Below the pieces are notes generated by a model, which was given only the letters and a program-made list of their open reading frames with translations, searched no databases and was not told the DNA's origin. Source: an uncultured Flavobacteriales bacterium (GTDB taxonomy: Bacteria > Bacteroidota > Bacteroidia > Flavobacteriales > Weeksellaceae). Taken from it: a DNA stretch of 12,707 nucleotides. Each line of letters starts with the position of its first letter. Within the stretch, counting starts at the first letter, position 1. The stretch covers positions 1 through 12,707 of the forward strand of contig CALFIE010000060.1 in NCBI GenBank assembly GCA_937876095.1, read 5' to 3'. Shown piece by piece: positions 8,004 to 12,707 of this stretch. The position numbers and the translations under genes are program-made.

Positions 8004-8011
8004 CCAAGATA
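8004..8011 (-). promoter_or_regulatory. candidate -7 box of the enoyl-CoA hydratase gene row
   Basis: On the minus strand TATCTTGG differs at one base from TAnnTTTG. It would start transcription near 7997, about 30 bases before the ATG at 7965. A T-run ending TTTTG precedes it too closely to serve as a standard -33. The rest of the gap 7966-8140 is very AT-rich, and I see no convincing terminator for katA in it. Confidence 0.3.
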
Positions 8012-8140
8012 CAAAAAAAAATTTATATCATAAAAGAAAAAAACATGTTAAAAAAATTATAATATACAAACAGATTAAAAAATTTTACAAAATAAACGCT
8101 TGGAAAGAATATTATTGATTTTTTTTATAGATTTTAAATT

Positions 8141-9628
8141 TTATGAAATTGCGTGATTCATTGCATTATCATCTAATTTTACACCTAATCCTGATGTAAT
8201 TCTCATTCCTAATTCAATATTTGCTCTGAAAAAATGACACAATTGCCGATTGATGATTTCGTTTTTTTTAGAACCATCAATTCCTTTCATATGTTCTACG
8301 ATATTATTGACAAGAGAATTTCTTTGTTCAACATCCATTGCTTGTGTGTATAGCAAACCAGCTTGTGTGTAGTGGTCAGAATCGTTCTCGTTTCTATTGA
8401 AATAAGCAACTCTATTGCTATCTAAATCATATTCAAAATTTTTGTAAGCTGGATTTGGCTCTACCTGATCAAAACTATTAGGAAAATAATTGGGAGCATC
8501 GTCTGCCAGATTCTGCGCCAAAACGCCATCTCTTTGATAGTTAGAAAAACCAAACGGACAAGCATTTACTGGCAACTGATGTGCATTTACGCCAACTCGA
8601 TAACGTTGTGCATCTGGATAAGAAAAAACTCGACCTTGCAACATTTTGTCGGGAGACAAACCAATTCCGTCTATCAAATTACTTGGTGAAAAAACCGCTT
8701 GTTCTACGTGCGAAAAATAATTTTTCGGAATTTCATTGAGTTCTAATTCGCCTACTTCAATCAGCGGAAATTCTTTTTGAAACCACACTTTGGTCACATC
8801 AAAAGGATTCCATCTGAATTCTGCGGCTTGTTCTTCGGTCATCATTTGTATATACATCGTCCATTTTGGGAAATCTCCATTTTCTATTGCATTACAAAGG
8901 TCATCTTGTGCAAAATCAGGATTTTCACCTGCCATTTTGATAGCTTCGGAATTGGTAAAGTTTTTAATTCCCTGTTTGGTTTTCATGTGAAATTTCACCC
9001 AAACTCTTTCATTTTTTTTATTAATCATAGAAAAAGTGTGCGATCCAAAACCATGCATATGTCTGTAACCAAAAGGTATTCCACGATCTGACATCAAAAT
9101 CAAAACTTGGTGAAGCGATTCTGGATTAAGGCTCCAAAAATCCCACATCATGGTTGCTGATTTTAAATTGGTTTTTGGGTGACGTTTTTGGGTATGAATA
9201 AAATCTGGGAATTTTTTGGCATCTTTTATAAAAAAAACTGGCGTATTGTTACCAACTAAGTCCCAATTTCCGTCTTCTGTGTAGAATTTCAGTGCAAATC
9301 CTCTTGGATCTCGAACTGTATCTGCGCTGCCTTTTTCTCCACCAACTGTAGAAAATCGAGCAAAAAGTTTACAAGAATTTCCAATTTTTGAAAACAATTT
9401 GGCTTTGGTATATGTTGAAATATTGTTTGTTACGGTAAATTTTCCGTAAGCTCCGCTTCCTTTTGCATGCACCACTCTTTCTGGGATTCGCTCTCTCACA
9501 AAATGTGCCAGATTTTCTTGCAAGACAAAATCTTGCAGCAAAACAGGACCTCTTGCTCCTACAGTTTGGGAATCTTGTGCCTCAAAATAGGGCATTCCTG
9601 AGTTGGTTGTTAGTTTTTTTTTGTCCAT
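8141..9628 (-). CDS. katA: monofunctional haem catalase KatA
   Basis: Converts 2 H2O2 to water and O2. With the start at 9628 (MDKKKLTTNSG) it has 495 residues, the usual size of small-subunit clade 3 catalases. The distal catalytic His54 (ERVVHAKGSGAYG) and Asn127 (DLVGNNTPVFFIKD) and the proximal haem ligand Tyr337 (RVFSYPDAQRYRVG) are present, as is the RDPRGFALKFYTEDGNWD block. The frame is open to an ATG at 9661, but the 11 extra residues are not family-like. A TAATTTTG -7 box at 9649-9656 would also place the transcript start near 9642, downstream of that ATG, so 9628 is the better start. No signal peptide, so cytosolic. It diverges from oxyR across 110 bp, the classic arrangement for peroxide-induced catalase. 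Confidence 0.95.
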   Translation of the reverse strand: MDKKKLTTNSGMPYFEAQDSQTVGARGPVLLQDFVLQENLAHFVRERIPERVVHAKGSGAYGKFTVTNNISTYTKAKLFSKIGNSCKLFARFSTVGGEKGSADTVRDPRGFALKFYTEDGNWDLVGNNTPVFFIKDAKKFPDFIHTQKRHPKTNLKSATMMWDFWSLNPESLHQVLILMSDRGIPFGYRHMHGFGSHTFSMINKKNERVWVKFHMKTKQGIKNFTNSEAIKMAGENPDFAQDDLCNAIENGDFPKWTMYIQMMTEEQAAEFRWNPFDVTKVWFQKEFPLIEVGELELNEIPKNYFSHVEQAVFSPSNLIDGIGLSPDKMLQGRVFSYPDAQRYRVGVNAHQLPVNACPFGFSNYQRDGVLAQNLADDAPNYFPNSFDQVEPNPAYKNFEYDLDSNRVAYFNRNENDSDHYTQAGLLYTQAMDVEQRNSLVNNIVEHMKGIDGSKKNEIINRQLCHFFRANIELGMRITSGLGVKLDDNAMNHAIS

Positions 9629-9634
9629 ACTTTT

Positions 9635-9669
9635 GGTATTTGATAACACAAAATTAGGCATTAAATACC
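9635..9669. promoter_or_regulatory. inverted repeat around the katA -7 box, candidate operator
   Basis: GGTATTT (9635-9641) and AAATACC (9663-9669) form a perfect 7-bp inverted repeat with a 21-base spacer. The centre falls within the katA -7 box, with 28 bases between the arm centres. Two-arm symmetric sites of this size suit dimeric or tetrameric regulators. The divergent OxyR is the obvious candidate, but the arms do not match the E. coli OxyR half-site ATAG-type consensus, so regulator and function are inference. Confidence 0.35.
9649..9656 (-). promoter_or_regulatory. -7 box (TAATTTTG) of katA
   Basis: Minus-strand TAATTTTG fits TAnnTTTG. It predicts a transcript start near 9642 and a leader of about 14 bases before the ATG at 9628. 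No TTTG sits 19 bases upstream, as might be expected of an activator-dependent promoter. Confidence 0.5.
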
Positions 9670-9711
9670 GAATTTAATTGAATTTTTAAAGGAATTTCCA
9701 CAAATCCTAAG

Positions 9712-9719
9712 TAACTTTG
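9712..9719 (+). promoter_or_regulatory. -7 box (TAACTTTG) of oxyR
   Basis: TAACTTTG fits TAnnTTTG and ends 19 bases before the oxyR ATG at 9739. It predicts a short leader of about 12-14 bases. No -33 TTTG is found at 19-base spacing. It lies 55 bases from the katA -7 box on the opposite strand, so one regulator bound between them could affect both genes. Confidence 0.5.
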
Positions 9720-9738
9720 TGCTAGAAAAATCTAAGCC

Positions 9739-10692
9739 ATGAATATACAGCAATTGGAATACTTGATCGCAGTAGATAAGCACAAACACTTCGGAAAAGC
9801 AGCTCACGCTTGTTTCATTACACAGCCAACTTTAAGCGCTATGATTCAAAAATTAGAAGAAGAGCTAGATGTGAAAATTTTTGACAGAACTACGCACCCG
9901 ATCAGAACAACCGATATGGGAACTGAAATAATTGCTGAAGCAAGAAAAGTAGTTGACTCAGTAAATGAACTGAAAAACAAAGCTAGTTTACTCAATAATG
10001 TTCTTGCTGGAAAAATGAATCTAGGAATTATACCTACTGTTTCTAGTTTTATATTACCAACTGTTATTTTTGATTTTTTGAAAAAACATTCAAAAATAGA
10101 ATTACAGATCAAAGAAATGACCACCGAAAACATCATAAAAGCTATGAAAGCAGGTGAATTAGACGCAGGAATCATTGCAACACCTTATAGTAATGCTGAA
10201 GAATTTTATAGCGACTTTTTATTTAATGAAGAATTGATGGTGTATTCATCAGACGAAGCGGCTAACCAAAAGAAAGACACCTTTGTAGCACCAGAAGATA
10301 TTGATATTAATAAAGTTTGGTTATTAGAAGAAGGAAATTGTCTGCGTACCCAATTCGAAAACATTTGTCAGTTGAAAGTAAATTCACATCAACCAAAAAA
10401 TTTGGAATTTTATGGCTCCAATATCAACACACTCATCTATATGGTTGATAATATGGGCGGAATTACCATACTTCCAGAATTGGCAATTACACAACTTAGC
10501 AATCCTCAAAAAGAAAAGGTTTTCAGGTTTAGAAAACCATTCCCAACAAGAGAAATCAGTTTAATTTATTATAAACCAACGTACAAACAGAAGATAATAA
10601 ATGAACTCATTCATTTTATTCAAAATTTTTTAGAAGGAAAGCTAAATTTCAACCAAAATCCCGAAGATTTCGTGAGTGTGAAACCGCAATAA
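9739..10692 (+). CDS. oxyR: OxyR, peroxide-sensing LysR-type regulator
   Basis: 317 residues. The N-terminal winged helix-turn-helix (about 1-60; MNIQQLEYLIAVDKHKHFGK, then ITQPTLSAMIQKLE) is LysR type and close to OxyR. The C-terminal periplasmic-binding-like sensor domain holds the peroxide-reactive pair Cys201 and Cys210 in LLEEGNCLRTQFENIC, nine residues apart exactly as Cys199/Cys208 of E. coli OxyR. This supports disulfide sensing of H2O2 rather than just any LysR protein. It diverges from katA, its expected target. The ATG is supported by the family N-terminus and the -7 box at 9712-9719. metK follows 182 bases downstream with its own promoter and is probably not part of the same transcript. 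Confidence 0.94.
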   Translation: MNIQQLEYLIAVDKHKHFGKAAHACFITQPTLSAMIQKLEEELDVKIFDRTTHPIRTTDMGTEIIAEARKVVDSVNELKNKASLLNNVLAGKMNLGIIPTVSSFILPTVIFDFLKKHSKIELQIKEMTTENIIKAMKAGELDAGIIATPYSNAEEFYSDFLFNEELMVYSSDEAANQKKDTFVAPEDIDINKVWLLEEGNCLRTQFENICQLKVNSHQPKNLEFYGSNINTLIYMVDNMGGITILPELAITQLSNPQKEKVFRFRKPFPTREISLIYYKPTYKQKIINELIHFIQNFLEGKLNFNQNPEDFVSVKPQ

Positions 10693-10711
10693 ATTAATTT
10701 CAATTAAAAAT

Positions 10712-10742
10712 TTTGGTAATAGACAAATAACCATTAAATTTG
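10712..10742 (+). promoter_or_regulatory. metK promoter, full Bacteroidota consensus
   Basis: TTTG (10712-10715), a 19-base spacer, then TAAATTTG (10735-10742) match the Bacteroidota primary-sigma promoter TTTG-N19-TAnnTTTG at every defined base. The predicted start is near 10747-10750, only a few bases before the riboswitch aptamer. Confidence 0.75.
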
Positions 10743-10755
10743 CACCAAATTATTT

Positions 10756-10804
10756 GAGGAAAAATTTGTCCTGATTGCAACCTCCTAAAAAAATGCTAAA
10801 ACAG
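10756..10804 (+). ncRNA. SAM-II-like riboswitch aptamer upstream of metK
   Basis: SAM-binding pseudoknot RNA, found mainly in Alphaproteobacteria and also in Bacteroidota. Conserved blocks appear in the right order: stem P1 strand GAGG (10756-10759), ATTTG, TTGCA, P1 closing strand CCTC (10781-10784), an A-rich linker and GCTAAA (10795-10800). A second helix can form between the P1 loop and the 3' end: CTG (10771-10773) with CAG (10802-10804), and GC (10777-10778) with GC (10795-10796). The helix bases differ from the well-studied metX example (CC/GG) but still pair. It sits just after a consensus promoter and before metK, which makes SAM, so feedback repression is expected. P1 is short (4 bp). 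Confidence 0.8.
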
Positions 10805-10873
10805 ATATTTCTATTTTAGTTTCTTTTGTAATCACCTGTTTTTCTTATTATTAATACTTAAAAACAAAAGAAA
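10798..10873 (+). promoter_or_regulatory. candidate expression platform of the metK riboswitch
   Basis: Two stems can be drawn. Stem A pairs AAAACAG (10798-10804), which contains the 3' strand of the aptamer pseudoknot, with CTGTTTT (10836-10842). Stem B pairs TTTCTTTTGT (10820-10829) perfectly over 10 bp with ACAAAAGAAA (10864-10873), ending one base before the metK ATG. Stem A loops out the left arm of stem B, so the two are mutually exclusive without a pseudoknot. Inference: when SAM is bound, CAG is held in the aptamer, stem B forms and the ribosome entry site is closed. Without SAM, stem A forms and translation proceeds. The A/T-rich sequence makes chance pairing possible. Confidence 0.45.
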
Positions 10874-10874
10874 T

Positions 10875-11846
10875 ATGTCATATTTATTTACCTCTGAATC
10901 CGTTTCTGAAGGACATCCTGACAAAGTAGCAGATCAAATTTCTGATGCATTGATTGATAACTTTTTGGCTTATGATAAAGATTCCAAAGTAGCTTGCGAA
11001 ACATTGGTAACCACAGGTCAAGTTTTTTTAGCTGGTGAAGTAAAATCTGAAGCATATCTAGATGTACAAGGCATTGCAAGAGATGTAATTAATGGTATTG
11101 GCTACACCAAAGGTGAATATATGTTTAATGGCGATTCTTGTGGTGTCATTTCTGCAATCCATGATCAATCTTCGGATATCAACCAAGGTGTTGACCGAAA
11201 AGTAGCAGTAGATGATTTCGAAACCAAAGCCAATGCACAAGGTGCAGGTGATCAAGGAATGATGTTTGGTTATGCAACCAATGAAACCGACAATTATATG
11301 CCTTTAGCTTTGGATTTAGCACACGCAATTCTGAAAGAACTTTCTAATTTGCGTAGAGAAGGAAAAGAGATTACTTACCTTCGTCCAGATGCAAAATCAC
11401 AAGTAACCATAGAATATTCAGACGATCACAAACCTGTGAGAATTGATACTATTGTAGTTTCTACACAACATGATGATTTTGGTAATGATGATGAAATGCT
11501 TGCGAAAATTAGAAAAGACATTGTTGAAATTCTAATTCCAAGAGTGAAAGCATTACAAAAACCTGAAATTCAGGCGCTTTTCAACGATCAAATTCAGTAC
11601 CACATCAATCCAACTGGGAAATTTGTAATTGGCGGTCCACATGGTGATACTGGTCTTACTGGTAGAAAAATCATCGTAGATACTTATGGCGGAAAAGGAG
11701 CTCATGGTGGTGGTGCGTTTTCTGGAAAAGATCCATCAAAAGTAGACAGAAGTGCAGCTTATGCAACCAGACATATTGCCAAAAATTTGGTTGCAGCAGG
11801 TGTTGCAGACGAAGTTTTAGTACAAGTTTCTTATGCAATTGGTGTT
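10875..11846 (+). CDS. metK: S-adenosylmethionine synthetase MetK, 3' end missing (chimeric junction)
   Basis: Makes S-adenosylmethionine from ATP and methionine in the cytosol. Residues 1-324 are clearly MetK of Flavobacteriia type: MSYLFTSESVSEGHPDKVAD with His14 and Asp16 at the active site, signature GAGDQGMMFGY (123-133), TGKFVIGGPHGDTGLTGRK, and the second signature GGGAFSGKDPSKVDRS (from 278). Bacteroidota MetK has about 420-430 residues and continues after SYAIGV with an Ala-x-Pro segment and a long C-terminal domain. Here that is absent: from Gln325 the sequence is a different protein. The open frame runs on to 12212 only by passing through unrelated DNA, so the apparent 445-residue product should not be taken as real. 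It is preceded by a SAM-II-like riboswitch. Confidence 0.9.
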
Positions 11847-11951
11847 CAAATCGGTGAAGACTTAAAACGAAATGGTATTGATAGTTCTTTTAATGTAGAA
11901 GTATTAGCACGTGGAATTTATGAAGCAATCAATAATAAAAAATTATTGTTT
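11826..11951 (+). pseudogene. fragment of an FKBP-type peptidyl-prolyl isomerase (N-terminal domain)
   Basis: In the metK frame, VSYAIGVQIGEDLKRNGID, followed by a stretch containing VEVLARGIYEAINNKK, resembles the N-terminal dimerisation domain of FkpA/Mip-type FKBP isomerases (pattern SYaiG-x-x-iG-x-x-L-k...G-id...l-x-x-Gi). The composition is still AT-rich and Bacteroidota-like, so it probably comes from the same or a related genome. Its first residues SYAIGV are also the last genuine residues of MetK, so the boundary lies somewhere in 11826-11846. Neither the signal peptide nor the catalytic FKBP domain is present. Identification is from memory of the family pattern over about 40 residues. 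Confidence 0.6.
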
Positions 11952-11952
11952 G

Positions 11953-12171
11953 GTGGTGCAGCTGCTGGAGCACCTGCACGCCCAGGCCCAGCGCCTGCCC
12001 GCCTTCATCGAGGCCCTGACGCGCCACCAGCTGCTCGAGCCCTTCGTCATCGACATCGAGACCCGCGACGGCGAACAGGGCCGCCTGTCGGGCCTGTTCA
12101 CCATCCACGAGGAACGGCTGGCCGCGCTGCTGTGCGAGCGCTCGGGCCTGTCGGCGGGCACGAAGAGATAA
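11953..12171 (+). pseudogene. fragment of a SapC-like protein in GC-rich foreign sequence
   Basis: Frame +1 (GTG GTG CAG CTG CTG...) reads QLLEHLHAQAQRLPAFIEAL, then LLEPFVIDIETRDG and GLFTIHEERLAAL, matching the central part of SapC family proteins (PF07277) of Proteobacteria, with its dG...l-x-G-l-y-t-i-x-E-x-x-L pattern. SapC is named from a Campylobacter S-layer locus and its biochemical role is unclear. GC is 81 of 120 bases in 12001-12120 (68%), against about one third in metK. After AAL (about 12128) the family pattern is lost and the frame stops at 12169-12171. Both ends of the gene are missing and the frame differs from metK, so nothing here can be expressed as a normal SapC. Confidence 0.5.
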
Positions 12172-12275
12172 GAACGTGGTGGTCTGTGGTACAGGAGTTG
12201 TCGTTTTATTAAAGATAGTTTGCTATTTTTTCATGCGGCGTAATTTGTTTTTTATAAAAAATTTGCAACAACTGT
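12172..12275. other. unassigned stretch at the third junction
   Basis: Composition falls from GC-rich to AT-rich. In frame 0, TWWSVVQELSFY ends at TAA 12210-12212 and could be the 3' end of a gene belonging to the last fragment, 63 bases before the next ATG, but it is too short to name. The bases before 12276 are A/T-rich with no Shine-Dalgarno and no TAnnTTTG box. Confidence 0.3.
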
Positions 12276-12707
12276 ATGTCTCAAGGAATCAAACAGGAAT
12301 CTTCGTGGTATACGTACGTGCTCATTTTTGCCATACTTATCATATTTTCGCCTGTAATTCTTCTGCTCGCTGTAGTCCTCCTTGCTCCCTGGCTCAGATC
12401 GCGCTTTATTACCCGACCCCGCTTGTTACGTCGTGTTAGAAAAGAGTGGCTTCCGAACGGAAAGTTTGTCTTATGCATCTATTCTGATAATCCGGCGTGG
12501 AAAGAATATGCAAGCAAAAATATTTTTCCGCTGATTAAAGATTGTGCAGTACTCCTCAATTGGTCCGAGAACAAAGCGTGGCTCAACTCCGGATCTCTTG
12601 AAGCTGAGCTGTTTAAAAATTTTAATTGGGGTCGTTCGTGGAAATATAAAAAACGTACTGGTGGACAAGATTTCAATCATCAGGTGATTGTCTTTAAGCC
12701 GTGGAAT
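12276..12707 (+). CDS. unknown single-pass membrane protein, open at the window edge
   Basis: From ATG 12276 the frame is open for 144 codons to the last base, with no stop. The protein starts MSQGIKQESSWYTYVLIFAI, then has one strongly hydrophobic segment (about residues 13-42, including SPVILLLAVVLLAPWL), then a basic stretch RSRFITRPRLLRRVRKEW. A soluble part follows with FVLCIYSDNPAWKEY, IFPLIKDCAVLLNWSENKAW and FNHQVIVFKPW. The positive-inside pattern suggests an N-terminal anchor with a cytosolic domain. I do not recognise the family. GC is intermediate (21, 30 and 35 of 60 in three sampled lines) and leucine is often CTC/CTT/CTG, unlike the Bacteroidota genes here, so it comes from a third source. 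Confidence 0.7.
   Translation, partial: MSQGIKQESSWYTYVLIFAILIIFSPVILLLAVVLLAPWLRSRFITRPRLLRRVRKEWLPNGKFVLCIYSDNPAWKEYASKNIFPLIKDCAVLLNWSENKAWLNSGSLEAELFKNFNWGRSWKYKKRTGGQDFNHQVIVFKPWN

Noticed and set aside
7966..8140. Possible small RNA or small gene in the AT-rich gap between katA and the enoyl-CoA hydratase gene
   Set aside because: No stable hairpin, conserved motif or convincing reading frame is visible, only homopolymer-rich A/T sequence.
8777..9091. A 104-codon plus-strand frame inside katA, and similar frames elsewhere opposite menD, the Ig-like gene and oxyR
   Set aside because: They are antisense or out-of-frame readings of well-supported genes with no family resemblance or start signals.
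10694..10710. TTAATTTCAATTAA as an oxyR terminator
   Set aside because: The stem is purely A/T with a tiny loop and is followed by AAA then TTTT. It is easily produced by chance in such AT-rich DNA and overlaps the approach to the metK promoter.
10875..12212. A novel MetK fusion protein with an Ala/Pro/Arg-rich C-terminal tail
   Set aside because: The tail is the wrong-frame reading of a GC-rich SapC-like fragment, preceded by an FKBP fragment, and the essential MetK C-terminus is missing. It is a chimera, not a fusion.
12176..12439. An 87-codon frame with an apparently hydrophobic start
   Set aside because: It overlaps the longer open frame from 12276 in another phase and loses protein-like character after the start of that frame.
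11953..12707. A horizontally acquired island or mobile element inserted in metK
   Set aside because: No transposase, terminal inverted repeats, target duplications or att site are visible, and the pieces are gene fragments of several compositions broken at both ends.

Overview
The window runs in two very different parts. Positions 1 to about 11846 look like one continuous stretch of an AT-rich Bacteroidota chromosome, most likely Flavobacteriia and near Chryseobacterium/Weeksellaceae. The evidence is menaquinone synthesis (MenD), protein sequences typical of that group, TAnnTTTG promoter -7 boxes, short A-rich leaders without Shine-Dalgarno sequences, and GC near one third (19 of 60 bases in 11041-11100).

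Layout of the first part. The last codons of an unidentified reading frame (1-39) are followed by menD (115-1779). Next comes a plus-strand block of envelope genes: a serine hydrolase lipoprotein of the beta-lactamase/PBP fold (1876-3129), an Ig-like (Big_5) lipoprotein (3173-4801) and a small membrane-anchored haem-binding CxxCH protein (4822-5274). This block meets tail-to-tail, with a 4-base overlap, a minus-strand gene row read from 7965 down to 5271: enoyl-CoA hydratase, dCMP deaminase-type enzyme, XerD recombinase and zinc-ribbon Nudix hydrolase. Then follow catalase katA (minus) and oxyR (plus), divergent over a 110-bp control region. OxyR keeps both redox cysteines, so this is a compact peroxide-response pair. 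Last comes metK behind a consensus promoter, a SAM-II-like riboswitch and a leader in which two mutually exclusive stems can be drawn, one of them covering the bases just before the start codon.

The second part (about 11826-12707) is a patchwork. MetK keeps family identity only to SYAIGV (residue 324). There the frame passes into the N-terminal domain of an FKBP-type peptidyl-prolyl isomerase, which begins with the same SYAIGV motif. At about 11950 the sequence jumps to a GC-rich (about 68%) SapC-like fragment in another frame, and at about 12130-12175 to a third source with intermediate GC. That last piece carries an open-ended unknown membrane protein gene (12276-12707). Loss of the end of an essential gene, three compositions in under 1 kb and a junction at a shared motif point to an assembly or amplification chimera rather than biology.

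The best biological leads are the metK SAM-II switch with its candidate expression platform, and the katA/oxyR control region with an inverted repeat around the katA -7 box. I see no CRISPR array, tRNA, rRNA, insertion sequence or previously undescribed multi-gene system.
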